A DNA stretch of 60,558 nt from Kiloniellaceae bacterium. GTDB taxonomy: Bacteria > Pseudomonadota > Alphaproteobacteria > Kiloniellales > J153. Positions 33,345 through 41,453 of this stretch are shown here, piece after piece (the first letter of the stretch is position 1; each line of letters begins with the position of its first letter). Position numbers and translations under genes: made by a program. Below the pieces are notes generated by a model that searched no databases, had not been told where the DNA came from, and saw nothing but the letters and a program-made list of their open reading frames with translations. Location: the NCBI GenBank assembly GCA_021776175.1, contig JAJFGJ010000001.1:1-60558 (forward strand), written 5' to 3'.

Positions 33345-34117
33345 CCCGCGCCGGGGCGCTTGGCGGCAATGCTGGACCGGGCCGCGTCGCGCAGCAAAAG
33401 CAGATCCGAATCGGCCATGACCAGGCTATAGCCCGCCTGCGCCAAGTCGGCGGCGCTACGTCCGGGAGTGGGAATGGTGCCAAGCATCACCCCGGCCGAT
33501 TTCGCCGCCGCTTCGATCTCGTCGATGGCGGCGCGGGCTTTGGGGTGGTCGGGCTCGCCCAGGTGGCCCAAGCTCGCCGAGAGATCGAAGGGCCCGATAA
33601 AAAGCATGTCGACGCCCTCGACAGCGGCGATCTCGCGGACATTTTCCACCGCCTCGGCGCTTTCGATCTGACACATGATCATCAAGGCGTCTTCCGACTC
33701 GGCCAGGTATTCCTGGGTGCGCGCGCCGTAGTCCGAGGCCCGCACGATACCCACCGCCATGCCGCGATGACCCTTGGGCGGATAGCGGCAGGCGGCCACG
33801 GCCGCCGCGGCTTGTTCCGCGGTATCGACGGAGGGCACCATGACCCCGGCGACCCCGATATCCAGAACCTTCTTCAGCGCCACCGGATCGTTCGAGGGCA
33901 CCCGCACCAGCGGCGCGCAGGGCTGGCCCTGGATCGCGTGGATCAAGGGTATCATGTCCAGGTACCAGCCCGGCCCATGCTCCAGGTCGATCAGGACGCA
34001 ATCGTAACCGGCCTGCGCGACCACTTCGGCCGCGATCGAATTAAACATTTGAAGCCAGCAACCGATCCCGGTCCGGCCCGGCACCAGCCGGTCCTTGAAG
34101 GGCACCGCCGCGCTCAC
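33341..34117 (-). CDS. HpcH/HpaI-family aldolase
   Basis: Class II pyruvate-type aldolase that cleaves 4-hydroxy-2-oxo acids or related compounds; the 258-residue length matches the family. Visible features are VLIDLEHGPG (general-base histidine), VRVPSNDP (pyruvate-binding arginine), MCQIES (metal-binding glutamate) and FIGPFDLSASLG (metal-binding aspartate). The GTG start at 34117 overlaps the stop of the upstream Sel1/SPOR gene as GTGA; an earlier in-frame start at 34186 lies inside that gene. The real substrate cannot be told from sequence. Confidence 0.9.
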   Translation of the reverse strand: MSAAVPFKDRLVPGRTGIGCWLQMFNSIAAEVVAQAGYDCVLIDLEHGPGWYLDMIPLIHAIQGQPCAPLVRVPSNDPVALKKVLDIGVAGVMVPSVDTAEQAAAAVAACRYPPKGHRGMAVGIVRASDYGARTQEYLAESEDALMIMCQIESAEAVENVREIAAVEGVDMLFIGPFDLSASLGHLGEPDHPKARAAIDEIEAAAKSAGVMLGTIPTPGRSAADLAQAGYSLVMADSDLLLLRDAARSSIAAKRPGAG

Positions 34118-35325
34118 TTGGCCGCTCCCGGTGTCGGCAGGACCTTGCAAAAGGTACCCGGCGCCCTGGTAGTCAGCAGGCCGCACCAGGTTTTCCCTCC
34201 GTTCCAGTTCGCGAAGTCACCGGCGACCACGCGATAAAACACCTCGCCGTCGCTGAACCGCACCGGGATCACGGCGGTTTCTACTCCGGTGAGGAGCGGC
34301 CCTTGCTGGCCTTCGATTCGGCGCAAATACCGGATCGCCTCGCCTTCGCTCTCGGCCGAGAACAGCCATGCCTTCACGGCGCCGCCGGAACCGGAAGGCA
34401 CCGCCCCTACCCCGGCACGTGCGACCTGCTTCTTGTTTGGCGGCGTCTGGGCTTGTGGCGTTTGGGCCGCTTGGGTCGCGGGCGGCGGCTTGGCGGCCGC
34501 GGGCAGTAAGGGCGGCGGTGCTTTTTTCCGCGCCGGAGCTATGGCGGCGTTTTTCACCGGGGTCTGAGCTTTGGGCTCGCCCGCCGCCGGGGCTGGCGTG
34601 GCCCGTGGCCGCGCGGTAACGGCGGGGCTGGGACCTTTAGGCGCGTCGAGTGAAACATCCATGCGCGGTTTCACCCCTTCCTTGCGCAAGACTTCGGCCT
34701 GGCTCCTTGCTTTCTGGTGCCCCTGTGCGGCGGCGAGTTGATACCAGGCGAGCGCCTCGCCCCGATCGGCCTCGGCGGTCAGGCCATGAAGCCTGACTTG
34801 TCCCAAGGCATACTGGGCATCGGCGAGCCCAAGTTCCGCCGAGCGCCGGAACCAGGATTTGGCCTCTTTCTTGTTCTCGGCAACCCCTTGGCCACGAAAA
34901 TAAGCCAAGCCGAGATTGAATTGCGCCATGGCATGATTCTGCTTGGCCGCGGCGCTCCATAACTCCGCCGCCTGGCCGGCGTCGCGGGCGATCCCGCGGC
35001 CTTGCGCATACATCAAACCCAAATTGTTCTGCGCCGCCGCGATCCCCTGGGCGGCCGCCAGCCGGTACCATTCGACCGCCCGCCCGTAGTCGCGCTCAAG
35101 GTCGATGTTCCCGGTCTCGAAGAGCTTGCCCAGGCTATATTGGGCGGCGGCGTCGCCGCCCACGGCCAAGGGGTCCCAGATCCGGACCGCGCGCCCGTAG
35201 TCGCCGGCCTCGTAGGCGGCCATGCCGGCGTCGTAGTCCTGAGCCCGCGCCGATCCGGAGCCAAGGACCGCCCAGGCGCCTATGATCAGAAACGAGAAGA
35301 TCGCGAACGAGTGTCTTACAGTCAT
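34114..35325 (-). CDS. Periplasmic Sel1-repeat and SPOR-domain protein
   Basis: A 403-residue exported protein. A signal peptide (about residues 1-28, ending ARAQ) is followed by four or five Sel1-like TPR repeats (about 60-210, pattern AAAQGIAAAQNNLGLMYAQG), a long Pro/Ala/Lys-rich linker (220-305), and a C-terminal SPOR domain (about 310-385, with the short AWLFSAESEGEAIRYLRRIE start). SPOR domains bind denuded glycan strands of septal peptidoglycan, so a role in the cell envelope or division site is likely. It is translationally coupled to the downstream aldolase, a puzzling pairing. Confidence 0.88.
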   Translation of the reverse strand: MTVRHSFAIFSFLIIGAWAVLGSGSARAQDYDAGMAAYEAGDYGRAVRIWDPLAVGGDAAAQYSLGKLFETGNIDLERDYGRAVEWYRLAAAQGIAAAQNNLGLMYAQGRGIARDAGQAAELWSAAAKQNHAMAQFNLGLAYFRGQGVAENKKEAKSWFRRSAELGLADAQYALGQVRLHGLTAEADRGEALAWYQLAAAQGHQKARSQAEVLRKEGVKPRMDVSLDAPKGPSPAVTARPRATPAPAAGEPKAQTPVKNAAIAPARKKAPPPLLPAAAKPPPATQAAQTPQAQTPPNKKQVARAGVGAVPSGSGGAVKAWLFSAESEGEAIRYLRRIEGQQGPLLTGVETAVIPVRFSDGEVFYRVVAGDFANWNGGKTWCGLLTTRAPGTFCKVLPTPGAAK

Positions 35326-35430
35326 GGGATTCGCACGCCGCGTTATTTACCAATCGGCGATCATAACCCGCCAGGCGACAAGATGCCGCCGAAATCTTGC
35401 GCGGGCCTTGTGGTTAATTATCGGCGAAAT

Positions 35431-35508
35431 TGGGGTGGCTGAGGGGACTTGAACCCCCGACCCCCGGTACCACAAACCGGTGCTCTAACCAACTGAGCTA
35501 CAGCCACC
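35431..35508 (-). tRNA. tRNA-His (GTG)
   Basis: Minus-strand gene of 78 bases that includes the extra G at position -1 of histidine tRNAs, pairing with discriminator C73. The acceptor arm is GTGGCTG against CAGCCAC and CCA is encoded. Anticodon loop TTGTGGT in a CCGGT/ACCGG stem gives GTG. Confidence 0.95.
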
Positions 35509-35537
35509 ATCGATGCTCGTCACGATCAGGCACCGGT

Positions 35538-35566
35538 GTTAAAACACCGGGCACTGGCCCCGTCAA
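35538..35566 (-). promoter_or_regulatory. Probable promoter of tRNA-His with an overlapping palindrome
   Basis: On the minus strand TTGACG and TTTAAC are 17 bases apart, about 30 bases before the tRNA. The -10 lies inside a perfect dyad, CCGGTGTT-AA-AACACCGG (35533-35550), which could be an operator or a coincidence. The same interval lies upstream of the aminotransferase gene on the plus strand. Confidence 0.5.
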
Positions 35567-35602
35567 GCGCGCGGCTTACCACGCAGGATAAGGACCCTAA
35601 CC

Positions 35603-36796
35603 ATGGCTATGAATGCCCTGAAACCCGCCGAGGCGATTGGGCGGATCGGCACCGAGAGCGCGTTCGAGGTCTTGGCCCGGGCCAAGGCCCTGGAAGCGGC
35701 GGGCAAGTCGGTCATCAATCTGGGTATCGGTCAGCCGGACTTTAAGACCCCGGACCACATCGTCGAGGCGGCGATAAAGGCCTTGCGCGATGGCCATCAC
35801 GGCTACACCCCGGCGGGCGGCATAGCGGAATTGCGCGAAGCCGTCGCCGCCGACCTGCGCCGGCGCCTCGGGGTCGAGGTCGATCCCGGTCTGGTTCTGG
35901 CGGTTCCCGGCGGCAAGGTGACCATGTTCTTCGCGGTGCTGATGTTCGGTGAAGCAGGCGCCGAGATCATGTATCCGAACCCCGGCTTTCCGATCTACGA
36001 GTCGGTCATCGGGTTCAGCGGCGCGACTCCGGTGCCGATCCCGCTGCTGGAAGAAAACGGCTTCGCCTTCTCGGCCGAGGACGTGCTGGCCCGGATCACG
36101 CCCAGGACCCGGCTGATCATTCTCAACAGCCCGGCCAACCCGACCGGCGGCGTCACCCCGCGCACCGAGGTCGACAAACTTGTGGCCGGCCTGGCCCGTC
36201 ATCCCGGCGTCGCCATCATGTCCGACGAAATTTACGGGCAGATGCTTTACGACGGCCGCGAACACGCCAGCCTGCTCCAGTATCCGGAGATTCGCGACCG
36301 GGTGATCCTGCTCGACGGCTGGAGCAAGACCTACGCCATGACCGGCTGGCGGCTGGGCTATGCGGTGTGGCCCAAGCAACTGATAGAAGGCGCGACCCGC
36401 CTGGCGATCAATTGCCATTCCTGTGTCAACGCCCCGGCTCAGTTCGCCGGGATCGCCGCCCTGGAAGGGCCTCAAGATCGGGCCCGCGACATGGTCGCCG
36501 CCTTCGACGCCCGGCGCCGGGTCGTGGTCGAGGAATTGAACGCCATCCCAGGCGTGTCCTGTGTCGAACCGGGCGGCGCCTTCTACGCCTTCCCCAATAT
36601 TTCCAAGACCGGTATCCCGGCCAAGAAGATGGAAACCGGACTTCTGGAACAGGCCGGCGTCGCGACCATAGCGGGGACCAGTTTCGGCCAATTCGGCGAG
36701 GGCTACTTGCGAATTTCCTACGCCAATTCGATCGAGAATATCCGCGCGGCCATAGACCGCATAGGCGCCTGGCTCGCGGAGGAGGAAAACGCCTAA
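35603..36796 (+). CDS. Class I/II pyridoxal-phosphate aminotransferase (aspartate aminotransferase family)
   Basis: A 397-residue enzyme of fold-type I. The family motifs appear in order: NLGIGQPDFKTPDHI, the GYTPAGGIAELREAV segment, NSPANPTGGV with the Asn that contacts the cofactor ring, SDEIYGQMLYDG, the Schiff-base lysine in GWSKTYAMTGWRLGY, and the substrate-binding arginine in YLRISYANS. Substrate specificity (aspartate, alanine or a related amino acid) cannot be fixed from sequence. The ATG at 35603 may be replaced by the one two codons later. Its own promoter is not apparent; glnB follows after 241 bases. Confidence 0.92.
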   Translation: MAMNALKPAEAIGRIGTESAFEVLARAKALEAAGKSVINLGIGQPDFKTPDHIVEAAIKALRDGHHGYTPAGGIAELREAVAADLRRRLGVEVDPGLVLAVPGGKVTMFFAVLMFGEAGAEIMYPNPGFPIYESVIGFSGATPVPIPLLEENGFAFSAEDVLARITPRTRLIILNSPANPTGGVTPRTEVDKLVAGLARHPGVAIMSDEIYGQMLYDGREHASLLQYPEIRDRVILLDGWSKTYAMTGWRLGYAVWPKQLIEGATRLAINCHSCVNAPAQFAGIAALEGPQDRARDMVAAFDARRRVVVEELNAIPGVSCVEPGGAFYAFPNISKTGIPAKKMETGLLEQAGVATIAGTSFGQFGEGYLRISYANSIENIRAAIDRIGAWLAEEENA

Positions 36797-36938
36797 AGCA
36801 TGGCGCTCAAATATTAGGCTGCTGCCCATAATTTAAGCACAAGCAGTGGCACGGATTTCCATCGGTGGGGCCGGCGTCCACGACGATTATTTATGTATCG
36901 CAATAACTTGGCCGCCATTCCCTGTTTACGGCCGGACT

Positions 36939-36954
36939 TGGTACGCGGCGTGCT
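36939..36954 (+). promoter_or_regulatory. Sigma-54 (RpoN) type -24/-12 promoter of glnBA
   Basis: TGGTACGCGGCGTGCT fits the consensus TGGCACG-N4-TTGCW at 9 of 11 defined bases, with exact GG-N10-GC spacing. It lies 84 bases upstream of the glnB ATG, in a 241-base gap. glnBA operons of related bacteria are driven by NtrC and sigma-54. A partial NtrC-like half-site pair (GCAC near 36837, GTGGC near 36846) lies upstream but is weak. Confidence 0.6.
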
Positions 36955-36965
36955 ATGGGGGATAA

Positions 36966-37376
<411 letters not shown>

Positions 37377-37436
37377 CATTCCACCGGAGCTCACCAAGTC
37401 GTTCAACTCACATAGCGAAAACAGGAAACACCAATA

Positions 37437-38846
37437 ATGGCCGACGCAAAATCAGTTCTAGAAATGATGAAGGAAAACGACGTCAAGTACGTCGATTACC
37501 GCTTCACGGACCCGCGCGGAAAGTGGCAGCACCTGGCCATGGCGGCCCAGGCCGTCAAGGAAGACGAGTTGACCGAAGGCATCATGTTCGACGGCTCCTC
37601 GATCGCCGGCTGGAAAGCGATCAACGAATCGGACATGACCCTGGTGCCCGATCTTTCGACCGCGGTGATGGACCCCTTCGCGGCCCAGCCGCAGTTGATC
37701 CTGTTTTGCGATGTCGCCGAGCCGGCCACCGGTCAGCCCTACGATCGCGACCCGCGATCTACCGCCAAGAAGGCCGAGGCCTACGTCAAGGCGGCCGGTA
37801 TTGGCGATACTGTCAACATGGGACCGGAAGCCGAGTTCTTCGTGTTCGACGACGTGCGCTTCAAGGTCGAACAGAACCATTCCTACTTCCATCTTACCGA
37901 CGAGGAAGGCCCCTACATGTCGGGCGAGAAGATGGAAAGCGGCAACACCGGGCACCGGCCGGAGTCCAAGGGTGGGTACTTCCCGGTGCCGCCGGTCGAC
38001 TCCGGGACCGATCTGCGCGCGGAAATGACCACGGTCATGGCCGAAATGGGCCTGAATGTGGAAAAGCATCACCATGAAGTCGCGCCGTCCCAGCACGAAC
38101 TGGGCGTCGCCTTCGATACCCTGGTGCGCACCGCCGACAACATGCAGATCTACAAGTACGTGGTGCAGAACGTCGCCCACAACTACGGCAAGACGGCGAC
38201 CTTCATGCCCAAGCCGGTTCATAACGACAATGGCTCCGGCATGCACGTGCACCAGTCGATCTGGAAGGACGGCAATCCCCTGTTCGCCGGCGACGGCTAC
38301 GCCGGGCTGTCGGAGACGGCCCTCTATTACATTGGCGGGATCATCAAGCACGCGCGCGCGATCAATGCCTTCACCAACCCCTCGACCAACAGCTATAAGC
38401 GCCTGGTCCCAGGGTTCGAGGCCCCGGTCCTCCTGGCCTATTCCGGACGCAACCGCTCGGCGTCGTGCCGCATTCCCTATGGCGCCGGCCCCAAGGCGAA
38501 GCGCGTCGAGGTTCGGTTCCCGGACGCGACCGCCAATCCCTACCTCGCCTTCTCGGCCATGTTGCTAGCCGGCGTCGACGGGATCCGAAACCGGATTCAC
38601 CCGGGCGATCCGATCGACAAGAATCTCGACGACCTGCCGCCCGAGGAACTGAAGGACGTGCCCACGGTTGCCGGCTCCTTGCGCGAGGCGGCCAACGCCC
38701 TGGTCGACGATCATGAATTCCTGCTGGCCGGCGATGTCTTCAACAAGGACCAGATCCATGCCTACCTGGACCTGAAGTGGGAAGAAATATACCGCTTCGA
38801 GCACGCCCCGCATCCGATCGAGTTTCAGATGTACTACTCGTCCTGA
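37437..38846 (+). CDS. glnA: Glutamine synthetase type I, with Asp at the adenylylation site
   Basis: Dodecameric enzyme that makes glutamine from glutamate, ammonia and ATP. The 469-residue length is normal, as are [10 protein letters not shown], the [16 protein letters not shown] block (active-site loop and metal ligands) and [11 protein letters not shown]. The usual adenylylation loop KNLYDLPPEE reads [10 protein letters not shown]: codon 398 (38628-38630) is GAC, where Escherichia coli and most alphaproteobacterial GlnA have TAC for the modified tyrosine. All residues around it are conserved, so this is a specific replacement and not a divergent loop. The enzyme should not be switchable by GlnE. 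A strong terminator follows 30 bases after the stop. Confidence 0.97.
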   Translation: MADAKSVLEMMKENDVKYVDYRFTDPRGKWQHLAMAAQAVKEDELTEGIMFDGSSIAGWKAINESDMTLVPDLSTAVMDPFAAQPQLILFCDVAEPATGQPYDRDPRSTAKKAEAYVKAAGIGDTVNMGPEAEFFVFDDVRFKVEQNHSYFHLTDEEGPYMSGEKMESGNTGHRPESKGGYFPVPPVDSGTDLRAEMTTVMAEMGLNVEKHHHEVAPSQHELGVAFDTLVRTADNMQIYKYVVQNVAHNYGKTATFMPKPVHNDNGSGMHVHQSIWKDGNPLFAGDGYAGLSETALYYIGGIIKHARAINAFTNPSTNSYKRLVPGFEAPVLLAYSGRNRSASCRIPYGAGPKAKRVEVRFPDATANPYLAFSAMLLAGVDGIRNRIHPGDPIDKNLDDLPPEELKDVPTVAGSLREAANALVDDHEFLLAGDVFNKDQIHAYLDLKWEEIYRFEHAPHPIEFQMYYSS

Positions 38847-38876
38847 GCGGGCTTACCTAGGGGTATAAAGAAATTC

Positions 38877-38908
38877 GGGAGGCCGGAACGTTCCGGCCTC
38901 CCGTTTTT
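38877..38908 (+). terminator. Rho-independent terminator of glnA
   Basis: A perfect palindrome, GGGAGGCCGGAAC against GTTCCGGCCTCCC (13 base pairs with almost no loop as written), followed by GTTTTT. It lies 30 bases after the glnA stop. Confidence 0.93.
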
Positions 38909-39224
38909 CGTGGAGACAGCGCTAAGTGAGGAGGAAATCGCGCGGTACAGTTGCCTGAGAAAGCAATGAAGTAATTGTACGCTTAGCCCTCTTAGAGATC
39001 AACCGGTATTTTCATTAATTTTACAGTTCTCCACATATTTATTATTAATACTTCGTTAATATTTACCTTCTGTTTACAATCGCTAACAAAAGGTTACTTT
39101 ACGGCTCGCCATTGAAATGCCTGGGATTCGTTGCCCGAATAAGAGAAAATTAGGACCAGGCGCCCTAACTTCGCCGAACCATTCGGCTCCAAGGGTGGCA
39201 AGCAATTAGCGGATACAGATCGTC
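38909..39224 (+). other. 316-base AT-rich intergenic region with nested dyads
   Basis: No gene is seen. Nested inverted repeats lie at GCTAAG 38921-38926 with CTTAGC 38982-38987, and GTACAGTT 38945-38952 with AATTGTAC 38973-38980, enclosing a TTGC/GCAA hairpin. From 39000 to 39110 the base composition shifts sharply towards A/T compared with both flanks, and this part contains a CtrA-type box (39045-39059). It is the likely promoter region of the 86-residue HTH gene at 39225. Confidence 0.5.
39045..39059 (+). promoter_or_regulatory. CtrA-type binding box (TTAA-N7-TTAA)
   Basis: TTAATACTTCGTTAA matches the alphaproteobacterial CtrA recognition pattern TTAA-N7-TTAA exactly. It lies 166 bases upstream of the HTH gene, in an AT-rich island. 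Such a site can arise by chance in AT-rich DNA, so binding is not established. Confidence 0.45.
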
Positions 39225-39485
39225 ATGGCTTTCGACCCGAGTGAACCACACCCCATGACCGCCGAGGAGCTGCGCCGCCACGGCAGCCGCCTCTACGGCG
39301 CTCACCGCTGGCAAACCGCCTTGTCGCGGGAACTGCGGATCAATGACAGAACCGTCCGGCGTTGGGCGGCCGGCGCCTCTCCGGTCCCCTATCCAGCCGC
39401 CTTGTGCGTGCGAATGATGGTTTTTCTGGACGAATTGAGCTGGCTAGGCGAGTGGCGCAAGCTCCTTAACGAGGAAGAATACTAG
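39225..39485 (+). CDS. Small helix-turn-helix DNA-binding protein
   Basis: An 86-residue protein whose middle part, TALSRELRINDRTVRRWAAG, has the spacing and residues of a helix-turn-helix of the Cro/XRE kind, as seen in short proteobacterial regulators that choose between DNA targets without a ligand domain. The C-terminal part is amphipathic helix, with no membrane segment. No clear ribosome site precedes either the ATG at 39225 or the one at 39255, and the second would give a 76-residue protein that starts nearer the conserved part. The downstream response-regulator gene is 162 bases away on the same strand. Confidence 0.7.
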   Translation: MAFDPSEPHPMTAEELRRHGSRLYGAHRWQTALSRELRINDRTVRRWAAGASPVPYPAALCVRMMVFLDELSWLGEWRKLLNEEEY

Positions 39486-39600
39486 GACCAGGGCATCCGA
39501 TTGACTGGCCGTCCTTATGGAAATCCAATCTCAGGAAAGCCATTGGCGCCGTATGGATTAGAAAACGGATCGTTAAGAAAGAACGGTTAATCTCCCAGCT

Positions 39601-39615
39601 TGTAGTATTCCTACA
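39601..39615. promoter_or_regulatory. Perfect dyad TGTAG-N5-CTACA upstream of the response regulator
   Basis: This 15-base element is centred 40 bases before the chosen GTG start of the response-regulator gene. It is flanked by two copies of CGGTTAATC (39584-39592 and 39622-39630). The layout resembles an operator, but no regulator is identified. Confidence 0.35.
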
Positions 39616-39647
39616 CTCGATCGGTTAATCGGAAAGGTGTGGCTGGC

Positions 39648-40511
39648 GTGTCAAGTCGTGGCCTGATAGTCCTCGCGGAAGACGATGTGCTTATGAGGCG
39701 GCTTTATGTCGACTCTTTGAGCGGGGCTGGTTTCAGCGTTCTGGCGGCGCCCGATGGCGCCGAAGCGCTGAGCCTCCTCTCCAAGGTAACGCCACGTCTA
39801 ATAGTCCTGGACATCATGATGCCGAAACTCAACGGTATCGAGACCTGCAAGCGCGCCCGAAAGATCATCGGCAACGATATTCCGATCCTGTTTCTGAGTG
39901 CCTTGGATCAAATCGACATCTTGCGCGACTGCGTCGCCGCCGGGGGCGACGATTATCTGATCAAGTCCGACAGCATCGAATCCCTGATCGAGCGGATCAA
40001 TATCTGGCTGCAACACGCGCAGCGGCAAAACTTGTACGACAGGCGTAGAAAACTGCTCCAGACCGTCAGCGCCGAAGTCGACACTCCCAAACCCAGTTCA
40101 TCTGGAACTCCGCCAACCACGGGGGACGATTCGCATATGGCCAGCCTCCTGGTGCTGGTTCAGGAGGCCCTTCAATACGCCGGGTCGCGGTTCGGCAAGA
40201 CGCCCGAGCACAAGTTACTTTTGACCGGTTACATCGCCGGGATTATCGAATCCTGGTCCGAGGCTAATGGCGCCCCCAAGAATATGTTCCTCACCCATCT
40301 GCAAGCCATTCTTGAGGCCACCAAACTTGTATCGCCGGCGGACGCCGTCGAGACCGCCGCGACCTATGGCGAACTTTCCAAGGACACGATCTTCCGCAAG
40401 GGCAAGACAAGAGGCCGCGACGACGCGACCCGACGCCAGAGCCAAGGCCCCGGCCACGCCATGACCGGCCTCGCCGACGCGGAACCGGGACCCGCCGCCG
40501 TCGCCAGCTAG
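39648..40511 (+). CDS. Response regulator with an uncharacterised C-terminal domain
   Basis: The N-terminal 120 residues form a receiver domain: acidic pair in LAEDD, phosphoacceptor Asp55 in IVLDIMMPKLNG, the switch serine in LFLSALD and the conserved lysine in DYLIKSD. After a Ser/Thr/Pro linker (145-160) comes a roughly 95-residue helical segment (about 162-255, MASLLVLVQEALQYAG onward) that I cannot assign to a known output family, then a low-complexity Gly/Ala/Arg tail. I chose the GTG at 39648 because GGAAAGG lies ten bases upstream; a GTG at 39639 is too close to it. No histidine kinase adjoins the gene. Confidence 0.82.
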   Translation: MSSRGLIVLAEDDVLMRRLYVDSLSGAGFSVLAAPDGAEALSLLSKVTPRLIVLDIMMPKLNGIETCKRARKIIGNDIPILFLSALDQIDILRDCVAAGGDDYLIKSDSIESLIERINIWLQHAQRQNLYDRRRKLLQTVSAEVDTPKPSSSGTPPTTGDDSHMASLLVLVQEALQYAGSRFGKTPEHKLLLTGYIAGIIESWSEANGAPKNMFLTHLQAILEATKLVSPADAVETAATYGELSKDTIFRKGKTRGRDDATRRQSQGPGHAMTGLADAEPGPAAVAS

Positions 40512-40515
40512 AGCC

Positions 40516-40896
40516 TCAGCGCTTAATCTCCACCGTCATTTCGACGCCACCGTATTCGTGCACCATGTCATGGGCGCGTATCGTGACCCGGTCCACGCCT
40601 GCCGGAATGGCGACCCCGCCCAAGGAACGGGTGAAGGGCTGTTCGTTTTCGTGAGGATGCGCCAAGATCCGGGTGCCGAGCAGACTGCCGTCGGGGGCGA
40701 GAACATCCCACTTGTCGGCGTAATGGTCCCATCCGGTGTCACCGTGCGCCACGCTCACGTGGAAGCGATAGATACCCTCGCCGTCGCGTACCGCCAAGGC
40801 GCCCACGACATCGGCCTCTCCGGCCTGGGCCGGGCCAAGCGCGCCAAACCCCAGGACCGCGCCCAGCCCAAACGCCGCCAATTTCCGCCCGCTCAT
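40516..40896 (-). CDS. Periplasmic protein of unknown function
   Basis: A 126-residue product with a signal peptide (residues 1-26, ending AQAGEAD). The mature part is beta-rich and contains HVSVAHGDTGWDHYADKWDV and RILAHPHENEQPF, rich in His, Asp and Trp, so metal binding is possible. I recall similar short exported proteins in Alphaproteobacteria but no assigned role. Its ATG overlaps the stop of the acyl-CoA thioesterase gene as ATGA, so the two are coupled. The stop faces the response-regulator gene, with 4 bases between them. Confidence 0.75.
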   Translation of the reverse strand: MSGRKLAAFGLGAVLGFGALGPAQAGEADVVGALAVRDGEGIYRFHVSVAHGDTGWDHYADKWDVLAPDGSLLGTRILAHPHENEQPFTRSLGGVAIPAGVDRVTIRAHDMVHEYGGVEMTVEIKR

Positions 40897-41342
40897 ACCT
40901 CTAGCTCCTCTCGCTGTACCGGGCGCGAGCGCCCGTTCGCATCCAGGGCCACGAACACGAACTCGCCTTCGGTCACTTTGACACGCTCGCTCAAGCGGCC
41001 GCGCGAGGCCCAGGATTCGAGATGAATGCTGATCGAGCTGCGCCCGACCCGTTCAACTTCCGCATAGACACATAGGACATCGCCAACGTAAACCGGAAGG
41101 TGGAAGGTCATGGCCGTGATCGCGACCGTGGCGACGCGCCCGCGGGCGAGCTGGCCCGCGGTTATACCGCCGGCGACATCCATTTGCGCCAGGACCCAGC
41201 CACCGAAAATATCGCCGCTGGGATTGGCGTCCGCCGGCATGGCCAAGGTGCGGATAGCGAGTTCGCCCCTTGGCGCCGGCGGCGGCGCCCCTAAAGCCGC
41301 GGCCGATTCCGCCCCGGATGTGCTTTTTTTGGATCGGGCCAT
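40893..41342 (-). CDS. Acyl-CoA thioesterase of the YciA hotdog family
   Basis: Hydrolyses acyl-CoA thioesters. The 149-residue protein has one hotdog domain with the family signature NPSGDIFGGWVLAQMD, carrying the catalytic aspartate, then ITAMTFHLPVYVGDVLCVYA. The N-terminal 35 residues are Ser/Ala/Pro-rich and not conserved, so the true start may be later. AGGAG precedes the ATG. It is divergent from parE, with 111 bases between the two starts, and coupled to a periplasmic protein gene downstream. Confidence 0.9.
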   Translation of the reverse strand: MARSKKSTSGAESAAALGAPPPAPRGELAIRTLAMPADANPSGDIFGGWVLAQMDVAGGITAGQLARGRVATVAITAMTFHLPVYVGDVLCVYAEVERVGRSSISIHLESWASRGRLSERVKVTEGEFVFVALDANGRSRPVQREELEV

Positions 41343-41453
41343 GAAGGGCTCCTAAAAAGTTAACTATATGTTGTGAATATCGTACCTATAGCCTACATCA
41401 TAGGGCTAAATTCTGGTCGCATGTAGGTGTACGGGGGCAAGGATCGGAGTCGT

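Noticed and set aside
35597..36829. 410-codon open frame on the minus strand across the aminotransferase
   Set aside because: The plus-strand frame has all PLP-enzyme motifs, and the antisense frame has none.
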